Source: Sipunculus nudus (taxonomy: Eukaryota > Annelida > Sipuncula > Golfingiida > Sipunculidae). From it: 64,000 bases of DNA. The position numbers were made by a program, and so were the translations under genes. This document shows positions 1 through 8,873 of this stretch, piece by piece; positions within the stretch are counted from its first letter, which is position 1, and each line of letters starts with the position of its first letter. The notes below the pieces were generated by a model. The model was not told where the DNA came from and did no database searches. It was given only the letters and a program-made list of their open reading frames with translations. The stretch covers positions 1,287,900 through 1,351,899 of the forward strand of contig CM049322.1 of the NCBI GenBank assembly GCA_026874595.1, in the 5' to 3' direction.

Positions 1-232
1 GCCTGGTTCCCTGGCTACACAATAGTGCCTGTTAGTCATCATGAATCTAAAAATTAAGGGTCAAACCGTTCCATCTAAATCAGAAATAGATAATACTATT
101 AATTTCAAAAAGTGATAATATCGGGATTAGGGACCCATTTTTCTTTTTTACCTGAATTGATCAACAGTTATGTTCCAAATTCGACATAGATAGACTCTTG
201 GAGAGCCTAATAATATATTATATCTTCAGAAT
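1..232 (+). repeat. Partial B monomer at the left edge
   Basis: The window opens inside a B monomer, at the segment GCCTGGTTCCCTGGCTACAC, and runs through the B tail (CTCTTGGAGAG inverted repeat, AT-rich stretch, CTTCAGAAT) to the next A start at 233. The array therefore continues to the left of the window. Confidence 0.97.
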
Positions 233-609
233 ATGGTTGCAAATCGCCTTTATGGAGACATAGTTCCTTTGCTTACATTTTGCTTACGCTTTGCTTATGC
301 TTTGCTTACGAAGAAAACACCACCGATTTTAAGCATTATTCTACAAATACTCACAAATACTACCCATAGGGACACAGATTGGTTTACTGGCTACATAATA
401 ATACCTGTTAGTGGACAGTACTCTAAATATTAGGGGTCAAATCGTACAATCAAAATCAGAAATAGCTATTACTTCTCAATTCTAAAAGTGATATAATCTA
501 ATTTAGGGACCCATTTTTCTCTTTTAACCTCAATAATCAAAAGTTTTTTTACCATATTCGACATAAATAGACTGCTGGGAAGTCTAACATTATATTATTT
601 CTTCGGAAA

Positions 610-986
610 ATGGTCTGAAAACGCATTTATGGAGACATAGTTCCTTTGCTTACACTTTGCTTACGCTTTGCTTATGCTTTTCTTACGGTGAAAACACCAA
701 AGAACTCAAGCATTTTTCTGCAAATACAGACAAGTATGAACCATAGGGACACAGCCTGGTTCCCTGGCTACACAATAGTGCCTGTTAGTCATGATGAATC
801 TAAAAATTAAGGGTCAAACCGTTCCATCTAAATCAGAAATAGATAATACTATAAATTTCAAGAAAGTGATAATATCGGGATTAGATACCCATTTTTCTTT
901 TTTACCTGAATTGATCAACAGTTATGTTCCAAATTGGACATAAATAGACTCTTGGAGAGCCTAATATTATATTTTATCTTCAGAAT
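610..986 (+). repeat. d1 B monomer with nonsense change at codon 3
   Basis: The start reads ATG GTC TGA where other B monomers have GGA, so the short ORF is closed at once and one copy of the TCGGAAAA direct repeat is damaged. The rest of the monomer, including the rare CATGATGAATC near its ORF end, matches the monomer at 20865, where the codon is intact. The change is private to this copy. Confidence 0.9.
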
Positions 987-1676
987 ATGGTTGCAAATCG
1001 CCTTTATGGAGACATAGTTCCGTTGCTTACATTTTGCTTACGCTTTGCTTATTCTTTGCTTACGAAGAAAATACCAAAGAATTTAAACATTTCTCTACAA
1101 ATACTCACAAATACTACCCATAGGGACAATGACTGGTTCACTGGCTACACGATTATACCTGTTGGTGGTCAGTACTCTAAATATTAGGGGTCAATTCGTA
1201 CAATCAAAATCAGAAATAGCTATTACTTCTCAATTCTAAAAGGGATATAATCTAGTTTAGGGACCCATTTTTTCTCTTTTAACCTCAATAATCAAAAGTT
1301 TTTTTACCATATTCGACATAAATAGACTGCTGGGAAGTCTAACATTATATAATTCTTCGGAAAATGGTCGGAAAACGCATTTATGGAGACATAGTTCCTT
1401 TGCTTACACTTTGCTTACGCTTTGCTTATGCTTTTCTTACGGTGAAAACACCAAAGAACTCAAGCAATTTTTTTGAAATACAGACAAGTATGAACCATAG
1501 GGACACAGCCTGGTTCCCTGGCTACACAATAGTGCCTGTTAGTCATCATGAATCTAAAAATTAAGGGTCAAACCGTTCTAACTAAATCAGAAATAGATCA
1601 TACTATTAATTTCAAAAAGTGATAATATCGAGTTTAGGGAGCCATTTTTCTTTTTTACCTGAATTGATCAACAGTT

Positions 1677-1937
1677 ATGTTCCTTCGACATAGAAAGGCT
1701 CTTGGAGAGCCTAATATTATATTATATCTGCAGCATATGGTTGCAAATCGCCTTTATGGAGACATAGTTCCGTTGCTTACATTTTGCTTACGCTTTGCTT
1801 ATGCTTTGCTTACGAAGAAAACACCACAGAATTTAAACATTTCTCTACAAATACTCACAAATACTACCCATAGGGACACTGACTGGTTCACTGGCTACAT
1901 GATAATATCTGTTAGTGGTCAGTACTCTAAATATTAG
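1677..1937 (+). other. 5'-extended variant of the A ORF (86 codons)
   Basis: In d3 the change that makes the 6-bp hairpin also removes an in-frame TAG upstream, so an ATG in the preceding B tail (ATGTTCCTTCG) becomes joined in frame to the A ORF (MFLRHRKALG...). Copies occur at 18546, 34307, 43700 and 47461. An independent change (TAG to TGG) gives a similar extension (MFLRHRWTLG) at 12165, 22695 and 27937. This reflects random gain of read-through and is not evidence of a gene. Confidence 0.7.
1697..1711 (+). repeat. Extended perfect inverted repeat GGCTCT-TGG-AGAGCC
   Basis: In the tail of the B monomer before the d3 A start at 1737, GATAGACT has become GAAAGGCT, so the CTCT/AGAG arms extend to 6 bp with a 3-nt centre. 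The same variant recurs at 18566-18580, 34327-34341, 43720-43734 and 47481-47495. Each copy precedes a d3-type A monomer, so the variant arose once and was copied with its segment. Confidence 0.85.
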
Positions 1938-2116
1938 GGGTCAAATCGTACAATGAAAATCAGAATTAGCTATTACTTCTTAATTCTAAAAGTGATATAA
2001 TCTAATTTAGGGACCCATTTTTCTCTTTAAACCTCAATAATCAAACGTTTTTTTTTTACCATATTCAACATAAATAGACTGCTGGGAAGTCTAACATTAT
2101 ATTATTTCTCCGGAAA

Positions 2117-2317
2117 ATGGTCGGAAAACGCATTTATGGAGACATAGTTCCTTTGCTTACACCTTGCTTACGCTTTGCTTATGCTTTGCTTACGGTGAAA
2201 ACACCAAAGAACTCAAGCATTTTTCTGCAAAAACAGACAAGTATGAACCATAGGGACACAGCCTGGTTCCCTGGCTACACAATAGTGCCTGTTAGTCATC
2301 ATGAATCTAAAAATTAA
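2117..2317 (+). other. Conserved 66-codon ORF of B monomers, probably not a gene
   Basis: The B counterpart starts MVGKRIYGDIVP and ends SHHESKN before TAA. It is homologous to the A frame, but a large share of residues after about position 30 differ between A and B, including the ends (SHHESKN versus GQYSKY). That is poor evidence for purifying selection. Breaks are seen at 610, 3619, 12602, 21619, 23132, 25006, 28374, 30248 and 37001. Confidence 0.75.
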
Positions 2318-3241
2318 GGGTCAAACCGTTCCATCTAAATAAGAAATAGATAATACTATTAATATCAAAAAGTGATAATATCGAGTTTAGGGAGCCATTT
2401 TTCTTTTTTACCTGAATTGATCAACAGTTATGTTCCAAATTCGACAAAAATAGACTCTTGAGAGTCTAATATTATATTATATCTTCAGAATATGGTTGCA
2501 AATCGCCTTTATGGAGACATAGTTTCCTTGCTTACATTTTGCTTACGCTTTGCTTATGCTTTGCTTACGAAGAAAACACCACAGATTTTAAGCATTTTTC
2601 TACAAACACTCACAAATACTACCCATAGGGACACTGACGGGTTCACTGGCTACACGAAAATACCTGTTAGAGGTCAGTACTCTAAATATTAGGGGTCAAA
2701 TCGTACAATCAAAATCAGAAATAGCTATTACTTCTCAATTCTAAAAGTGATATAATCTAATTTAGGGACCCATTTTTCTCTTTTAACCTCAACAATCAAA
2801 AGTTTTTATACCATATTCGACATAAATAGACTGCTGGGAAGTCTAACATTATATTATTTCTTCGGAAAATGGTCGGAAAACGCATTTATGGAGACATAGT
2901 TCCTTTGCTTACACTTTGCTTACGCTTTGCTTATGCTTTTATTACGGTGAAAACACCAAAGAACTCAAGCAATTTTTTGGAAATACAGACAAGTATGAAC
3001 CATAGGGACACAGTCTGGTTCCCTGGCTACACAATAGTGCCTGTTAGTCATCACGAATCTAAAAATTAAGGGTCAAACCGTTCTATCTAAATCAGAAATA
3101 GATAATACTATTAATTTCAAAAAGTGATAATATTGAGTTTAGGGAGCCATTTTTCTTTTTTACCTCAATTGATCAACAGTTATGTTCCTTCGACATAGAT
3201 AGACTCTTGGAGAGCCTAATATTATATTATATCTTCAGAAT

Positions 3242-3442
3242 ATGGTTGCAAATCGCCTTTATGGAGACATAGTTCCTTTGCTTACATTTTGCTTACGCTT
3301 TGCTTATGCTTTGCTTACGAAGAAAACACCACAGATTTTAAGCATTTTTCTACAAACACTCACAAATACTACCCATAGGGACACTGACTGGTTCACTGGC
3401 TACACGAAAATACCTGTTAGTGGTCAGTACTCTAAATATTAG
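3242..3442 (+). other. Conserved 66-codon ORF of A monomers, probably not a gene
   Basis: The frame opens at the monomer ATG (MVANRLYGDIVP) and closes at TAG after GQYSKY. Residues about 10-28 are hydrophobic because the 11-bp units are read through in changing frames. The same ORF is present in almost every A monomer. I recognise no domain and see no promoter or polyadenylation context set apart from the repeat. Differences among A copies often change residues (PPILSII versus PQILSIF; TKIP, IIIP, MIIP), and several copies are broken (50531, 59176, 61434). The simplest reading is an accidental frame kept by recent common descent. A coding role is possible but unsupported. Confidence 0.75.
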
Positions 3443-3618
3443 GGGTCAAATCGTACAATCAAAATCAGAAATAGCTATTACTTCTCAATTCTAAAAGTGA
3501 TATAATCTAATTTAGGGACCCATTTTTCTCTTTTAACCTCAACAATCAAAAGTTTTTATACCATATTCGACATAAATAGACTGCTGGGAAGTCTAACATT
3601 ATATTATTTCTTCGGAAA

Positions 3619-3990
3619 ATGGTCGGAAACGCATTTATGGAGACATAGTTCCTTTGCATACACTTTGCTTACGCTTTGCTTATGCTTTTATTACGGTGAA
3701 AACACCAAAGAACTCAAGCAATTTTTTGGAAATACAGACAAGTATGAACCATAGGGACACAGCCTGGTTCCCTGGCTACACAATAGTGCCTGTTAGTCAT
3801 CACGAATCTAAAAATTAAGGGTCAAACCGTTCTATCTAAATCAGAAATAGATAATACTATTAATTTCAAAAAGTGATAATATTGAGTTTAGGGAGCCATT
3901 TTTCTTTTTTACCTCAAGTGATCAACAGTTATGTTCCTTCGACATAGATAGACTCTTGGAGAGCCTAATATTATATTATATCTTCAGAAT
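3619..3990 (+). repeat. d5 B monomer with 1-bp deletion near its start
   Basis: ATGGTCGGAAACGC lacks one A of the usual GGAAAACGC, and the first 11-bp unit is changed to TTTGCATACAC. The deletion brings TAG into frame at codon 10. The same pair of changes marks 12602, 23132, 28374 and 37001, so it arose once and was copied. It is always followed by an A/B fusion monomer. Confidence 0.93.
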
Positions 3991-4366
3991 ATGGTTGCAA
4001 ATCGCCTTTATGGAGACATAGTTCCTTTGCTTACACTTTGCTTACGCTTTGCTTATGCTTTTATTACGGTGAAAACACCAAAGAACTCAAGCAATTTTTT
4101 GGAAATACAGACAAGTATGAACCATAGGGACACAGTCTGGTTCCCTGGCTACACAATAGTGCCTGTTAGTCATCATGAATCTAAAAATTAAGGGTCAAAC
4201 CGTTCCATATAAATCAGAAATAGATAATACTTTTAATTTCAAAAAGTGATAATATCGGGATTAGGGACCCATTTTTCTTTTTTACCTGAATTGATCAACA
4301 GTTATGTTCCAAATTCGACATAAATAGACTCTTGGAGAGCCTAATATTATATTATATCTTCAGAAT
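3991..4366 (+). repeat. A/B fusion monomer (d6)
   Basis: The first bases (ATGGTTGCAAATCGCC) are A type; from the C of the first 11-bp unit onward the sequence is B type. The switch lies between 4006 and 4036, in a stretch identical in A and B. The order here is therefore B - (A/B) - A, one monomer short of regular alternation, as expected from exchange between A and B monomers one register apart. Sister copies are at 12974, 23504, 28746 and 37373; the first three have a tail like 4744, so a further dimer was lost there. Confidence 0.9.
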
Positions 4367-4630
4367 ATGGTTGCAAATCGCCTTTATGGAGACATAGTTC
4401 CTTTGCTTACATTTTGCTTACGCTTTGCTTATGCTTTGCTTACGAAGAAAACACCACAGATTTTAAGCATTTTTCTACAAACACTCACAAATACTACCCA
4501 TAGGGACACTGACTGGTTCACTGGCTACACGAAAATACCTGTTAGTGGTCAGTACTCTAAATATAAGGGGTCAAATCGTACAATCAAAATCAGAAATAGC
4601 TATTACTTCTCAATTCTAAAAGTGATATAA
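4367..4630 (+). other. 3'-extended variants of the A and B ORFs through stop loss
   Basis: In d7 the A stop TAG is AAG, so the frame runs on 21 codons into the tail (87 codons in all). Copies are at 20111, 35872, 37749 and 49026. In a B lineage the stop TAA is AAA, giving 73 codons (4744, 5494, 13724, 38126, 51129 end and others). Stop codons are evidently lost without consequence, which argues that the C terminus is not under constraint. Confidence 0.75.
4402..4445 (+). repeat. Four tandem 11-bp units inside an A monomer
   Basis: The units TTTGCTTACAT, TTTGCTTACGC, TTTGCTTATGC and TTTGCTTACGA lie end to end. The same four-unit block occurs about 33 bp after the start of essentially every monomer. 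It is the part most alike between A and B types and it changes length by exactly one unit in three monomers (21619, 25006, 30248), as expected of slippage or unequal pairing. The 11-bp period is close to one helical turn, so the units would present the same DNA face; any protein binding is inference. Confidence 0.95.
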
Positions 4631-4639
4631 TCTAATTTA

Positions 4640-4685
4640 GGGACCCATTTTTCTCTTTTAACCTCAATAATCAAAAGTTTTTATA
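4640..4685 (+). repeat. Monomer tail: GGGACCC motif, pyrimidine tract and A/T tracts
   Basis: GGGACCC (an odd palindrome) is followed by an ATTTTTCTCTTTT pyrimidine run, then AACCTCAATAAT and CAAAAGTTTTT (AAAA-G-TTTT inverted repeat). The same order occurs in A tails across the window; B tails have ATTTTTCTTTTTT and often GGGAGCC. The T run after CAAA(A/C)G varies from five to about ten in different lineages, which is ordinary homopolymer drift and a useful lineage marker. Tracts of this sort can curve DNA, but no function is shown. Confidence 0.75.
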
Positions 4686-4703
4686 CCATATTCGACATAA
4701 ATA

Positions 4704-4718
4704 GACTGCTGGGAAGTC
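4704..4718 (+). repeat. Short inverted repeat in the A tail (GACT-7 nt-AGTC)
   Basis: GACTGCTGGGAAGTC has 4-bp arms. It occupies the same place, just before the AT-rich end of the monomer, as the CTCTTGGAGAG inverted repeat of B tails. One lineage (for example near 5454) reads GACAGCTGGGAAGTC, which breaks the left arm. The arms are too short to infer a stable structure. Confidence 0.6.
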
Positions 4719-4736
4719 TAACATTATATTATTTCT

Positions 4737-4755
4737 TCGGAAAATGGTCGGAAAA
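4737..4755 (+). repeat. B-specific 8-bp direct repeat, TCGGAAAA-TGG-TCGGAAAA, at the A/B boundary
   Basis: Two TCGGAAAA copies sit 11 bp apart, start to start, at the beginning of most B monomers. The homologous A position reads TTCAGAATATGGTTGCAAA, with no repeat. The motif therefore recurs once per dimer, about every 752 bp. The 11-bp spacing matches that of the nearby TTTGCTTANNN units. Some lineages have TCCGGAAAATGG, which spoils the first copy. A protein-binding role would be inference only. Confidence 0.8.
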
Positions 4756-4778
4756 CGCATTTATGGAGACATAGTTCC

Positions 4779-4822
4779 TTTGCTTACACTTTGCTTACGA
4801 TTTGCTTATGCTTTGCTTACGG
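4779..4822 (+). repeat. Four tandem 11-bp units inside a B monomer
   Basis: TTTGCTTACAC, TTTGCTTACGA, TTTGCTTATGC and TTTGCTTACGG. The first unit ends AC in B where A has AT, and the last is followed by GTG where A has AGA; these are the diagnostic positions used here to place fusion breakpoints. In many B monomers the fourth unit is degenerate (TTTTATTACGG or TTTTCTTACGG). Confidence 0.95.
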
Positions 4823-5078
4823 TGAAAACACCAAAGAACTCAAGCATTTTTCTGCAAATACAGACAAGTATGAACCATAGGGACACAGCCTGGTTCCCTG
4901 GCTACACAATAGTGCCTGTTAGTCATCATGAATCTAAAAATAAAGGGTCAAACCGTTCTATCTAAATCAGAAATAGATAATACTATTAATTTCAAAAAGT
5001 GATAATATCGAGTTTAGGGACCCATTTTTCTTTTTTACCTGAATTGATTAACAGTTATGTTCCTTCGACATAGATAGA

Positions 5079-5089
5079 CTCTTGGAGAG
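5079..5089 (+). repeat. Short inverted repeat in the B tail (CTCT-TGG-AGAG)
   Basis: Perfect 4-bp arms around a 3-nt centre, found in most B tails. A lineage with CTCTTGAGAG (for example near 7336) has lost one G of the centre but keeps the arms. The d3 lineage extends the arms to 6 bp (see 1697-1711). Confidence 0.65.
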
Positions 5090-8000
5090 CCTAATATTAT
5101 ATTATACCTTCAGAATATGGTTGCAAATCGCCTTTATGGAGACATAGTTCCTTTGCTTACATTTTGCTTACGCTTAGCTTTTGCTTTGCTTACGAAGAAA
5201 ACACCACAGATTTTAAGCATTTTTCTAAAAACACTCACAAATACTACCCATAGGGACACTGACTGGTTCACTGGCTACACGAAAATACCTGTTAGTGGTC
5301 AGTACTCTAAATATTAGGGGTCAAATCGTACAATCAAAATCAGAAATAGCTATTACTTCTCAATTCTAAAAGTGATATAATCTAATTTAGGGACCCATTT
5401 TTCTCTTTTAACCTCAATAATCAAAAGTTTTTATACCATATTCGACATAAATAGACAGCTGGGAAGTCTAACATTATATTATTTCTTCGGAAAATGGTCG
5501 GAAAACGCATTTATGGAGACATAGTTCCTTTGCTTACACTTTGCTTACGATTTGCTTATGCTTTGCTTACGGTGAAAACACCAAAGAACTCAAGCATTTT
5601 TCTGCAAATACAGACAAGTATGAACCATAGGGACACAGCCTGGTTCCCTGGCTACACAATAGTGCCTGTTAGTCATCATGAATCTAAAAATAAAGGGTCA
5701 AACCGTTCTATCTAAATCAGAAATAGATAATACTATTAATTTCAAAAAGTGATAATATCGAGTTTAGGGACCCATTTTTCTTTTTTACCTGAATTGATTA
5801 ACAGTTATGTTCCTTCGACATAGATAGACTCTTGGACAGCCTAATATTATATTATACCTTCAGAATATGGTTGCAAATCGCCTTTATGGAGACATAGTTC
5901 CTTTGCTTACATTTTGCTTACGCTTTACTTATGCTTTGCTTACGAAGAAAACACCACAGATTTTAAGCATTTTTCTACAGATACTCACAAATACTACCCA
6001 TAGGGACACAGACTGGTTCACTGGCTACATGATAATACCTGTTAGTGGTCAGTACTCTAAATATTAGGCGTCAAATCCTACAATGAAAACCAGAAATAGC
6101 TATAACTTCTCAATTCTAAAAGTGATATAATCTAATTTAGGGACCCATTTTTCCCTTTTAACCTCAATAATCAAACGTTTTTTTTTACCATATTCAACAT
6201 AAATAGACTGCTGGGAAGTCTAACATTATATTATTTCTCCGGAAAATGGTCGAAAAACGCATTTATATAGACATAGTTCCTTTGCTTACACTTTGCTTAC
6301 ACTTTGCTTATGCTTTTATTACGGTGAAAACACCAAAGAACTCAAGCAATATTTTGGAAATACAGACAAGTATGAACCATAGGGAAACAGCCTGGTTCCC
6401 TGGCTACACAATAGTGCCTGTTAGTCATCACGAATCTAAAAATTAAGGGTCAAACCGTTCTATCTAAATCAGAAATAGATAATACTATTAATTTCAAAAA
6501 GTGATAATATCGGGATTAGGGACCCATTTTTCTTTTTTACCTGAATTGATTAACAGTTATGTTCCTTCGACATAGATAGACTCTTGGACAGCCTAATATT
6601 ATATTATACCTTCAGAATATGGTTGCAAATCGCCTTTATGGAGACATAGTTTCTTTGCTTACATTTTGCTTACGCTTTGCTTATGCTTTGCTTACGAAGA
6701 AAACACCACCGATTTTAAGCATTATTCTTCAAATACTCACAAATACTACCCATAGGGACACAGACTGGTTCACTGGCTACATAATAATACCTGTTAGTGG
6801 TCATTACTCTAAATATTAGGGGTCAAATCGTACAATCAAAATCAGAAATAGCTATTACTTCTCCATTTCTAAAAGTGATATAATCTAATTTAGGGACCCA
6901 TTTTTCTCTTTTAACCTCAATAATCAAAAGTTTTTTTACCATATTCGACATAAATAGACTGCTGGGAAGTCTAACATTATATTATTTCTTCGGAAAATGG
7001 TCGGAAAACGCATTTATGGAGACATAGTTCCTTTGCTTACACTTTGCTTACGCTTTGCTTATGCTTTGCTTACGGTGAAAACACCAAAGAACTCAAGCAT
7101 TTTTCTGCAAATACAGACAAGTATGAACCATAGGGACACAGCCTGGTTCCCTGGCTACACAATAGTGCCTGTTAGTCATCATGAATCTAAAAATTAAGGG
7201 TCAAACCGTTCCATCTAAATCAGAAATAGATAATACTATTAATATCAAAAAGTGATAATATCGAGTTTAGGGACCCATTTTTCTTTTTTACCTGAATTGA
7301 TCAACAGTTATGATCCAAATTCGACATAAATAGACTCTTGAGAGCCTAATATTATATTATATCTTCAGAATATGGTTGCAAATCGCCTTTATGGAGACAT
7401 AGTTTCTTTGCTTACATTTTGCTTACGCTTTGCTTATGCTTTGCTTACGAAGAAAACACCACAGATTTTAAGCATTTTTCTACAAACACTCACAAATACT
7501 ACCCATAGGGACACTGACTGGTTCACTGGCTACACGAAAATACCTGTTAGTGGTCAGTACTCTAAATATTAGGGGTCAAATCGTACAATCAAAATCAGAA
7601 ATAGCTATTACTTCTCAATTCTAAAAGTGATATAATCTAATTAAGGGACCCGTTTTTCTCTTTTAACCTCAACAATCAAAAGTTTTTATACCATATTCGA
7701 CATAAATAGACTGCTGGGAAGTCTAACATTATATTATTTCTTCGGAAAATGGTCGGAAAACGCATTTATGGAGACATAGTTCCTTTGCTTACACTTTGCT
7801 TACGCTTTGCTTATGCTTTTATTACGGTGAAAACACCAAAGAACTCAAGCAATTTTTTGGAAATACAGACAAGTATGAACCATAGGGACACAGTCTGGTT
7901 CCCTGGCGACACAATAGTGCCTGTTAGTCATCACGAATCTAAAAATTAAGGGTCAAACCGTTCTATCTAAATCAGAAATAGATAATACTATTAATTTCAA

Positions 8001-8873
8001 AAAGTGATAATATTGAGTTTAGGGAGCCATTTTTCTTTTTTACCTCAATTGATCAACAGTTGTGTTCCTTCGACAAAGATAGACTCTTGGAGAGCCTAAT
8101 ATTATATTATATCTTCAGAATATGGTTGCAAATCGCCTTTATGGAGACATAGTTTCTTTGCTTACATTTTGCTTACGCTTTGCTTATGCTTTGCTTACGA
8201 AGAAAACACCACCGATTTTAAGCATTATTCTACAAATACTCACAAATACTACCCATAGGGACACAGACTGGTTCACTGGCTACATAATAATACCTGTTAG
8301 TGGTCAGTACTCTAAATATTAGGGGTCAAATCGTACAATCAAAATCAGAAATAGCTATTACTTCTCAATTCTAAAAGTGATATAATCTAATTTAGGGACC
8401 CATTTTTCTCTTTTAACCTCAATAATCAAAAGTTTTTTTACCATATTCGACATAAATAGACTGCTGGGAAGTCTAACATTATATTATTTCTTCGGAAAAT
8501 GGTCGGAAAACGCATTTATGGAGACATAGTTCCTTTGCTTACACTTTGCTTACGCTTTGCTTATGCTTTGCTTACGGTGAAAACACCAAAGAACTCAAGC
8601 ATTTTTCTGCAAATACAGACAAGTATGAACCATGGGGACACAGGCTGGTTCCCTGGCTACACAATAGTGCCTGTTAGTCATCATGAATCTAAAAATTAAG
8701 GGTCAAACCGTTCCATCTAAATCAGAAATAGATAATACTATTAATATCAAAAAGTGATAATATCGAGTTTAGGGACCCATTTTTCTTTTTTACCTGAATT
8801 GATCAACAGTTATGATCCAAATTCGACATAAATAGACTCTTGAGAGCCTAATATTATATTATATCTTCAGAAT

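Larger units (their letters stand above)
233..3241 (+). repeat. Super-repeat segment d1-d4, first copy
   Basis: Eight monomers start at 233, 610, 987, 1364, 1737, 2117, 2492 and 2869. Markers are GGTTTACTGGC in the 233 A monomer, YSLLTKKIPKN in 987, NFFEI in 1364, the hairpin variant before 1737, CTTACACCTTGC in 2117 and GTTAGAGGTC in 2492. The same series returns at 17104-20110 at an offset of 16,871 falling to 16,869 bp, and again at 32865, 42258 and 46019. Confidence 0.9.
4367..4743 (+). repeat. Reference A-type monomer (377 bp)
   Basis: A monomers start ATGGTTGCAAATCGCC. In order they contain four 11-bp TTTGCTTANNN units, the A-specific junction CGAAGAAAACACC, the core CCCATAGGGACAC, an A-specific block with GTCAGTACTCTAAATAT, an AT-rich tail with GTGATATAATCTAATT, the GGGACCC motif, a pyrimidine tract, CAAAAGTTTTT, the inverted repeat GACT...AGTC and finally CATTATATTAT. 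They align over their full length with B monomers but differ at many scattered positions, so A and B are ancient paralogues within one family. The unit boundary at ATG is a convenience, not a biological start. Confidence 0.93.
4744..5116 (+). repeat. Reference B-type monomer (373 bp)
   Basis: B monomers start ATGGTCGGAAAACGCA. They contain four 11-bp units, then CGGTGAAAACACCAAAG, ATACAGACAAGTATGAACC, the core CATAGGGACACAG, TTCCCTGGCTACACAATAG, and a tail with GTGATAATATCG, a pyrimidine tract, ACAGTTATGTTCC and CTCTTGGAGAG. Two tail lineages exist: GTTCCAAATTCGACA and a form 3 bp shorter, GTTCCTTCGACA, which explains most of the 373 versus 375-378 bp length difference. B alternates with A nearly everywhere. 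Confidence 0.93.
3242..8873 (+). repeat. Super-repeat segment d5-d12, first copy
   Basis: Fifteen monomers from 3242 to 8499. Markers in order: the 1-bp deleted B at 3619, the A/B fusion at 3991, stop-loss A at 4367, CTTAGCTTTTGC at 5117, CTTTACTTATGC at 5867, CGAAAAACGCATTTATATAG at 6246, GGTCATTACTC at 6619, and GGCGACAC at 7749. It is copied at 36624-42257 (offset 33,382-33,383) and at 12225-17103 (offset 8,983, then 8,230 after loss of one dimer inside the fusion monomer). Confidence 0.9.

Noticed and set aside
233-433. The many 66-73 codon ORFs as a tandem gene family
   Set aside because: All are the same stretch of a satellite monomer. Breaks, stop losses and amino-acid-changing differences are tolerated, and there is no recognisable domain or separate regulatory context.
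2048-2057. Long T runs (up to about ten) as terminators or polyadenylation traces of retroposition
   Set aside because: They lie at a fixed place in the monomer tail, vary from five to ten by lineage, and have no adjacent insertion or target-site duplication.
4622-4632. GTGATATAATC as a promoter (TATAAT-like)
   Set aside because: It is part of the AT-rich tail of every A monomer, has no consistent -35 partner, and the array looks eukaryotic.
4636-4642. TTTAGGG as a telomere repeat
   Set aside because: Only one heptamer per monomer and never in tandem; in B tails it is often part of GTTTAGGGAGCC. It gives no evidence for telomeric position or for a plant.
4735-4752. A true CENP-B box at B starts
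   Set aside because: TTCG and the central A fit, but the CGGG block is out of place; kept only as a weak analogy in the findings.
5091-5099. TAATATTAT after the CTCTTGGAGAG dyad as a rolling-circle origin like the TAATATTAC of some small circular DNA viruses
   Set aside because: The last base differs, the motif lies beside and not in the loop of the dyad, the stem is only 4 bp, and no Rep-like gene is present.
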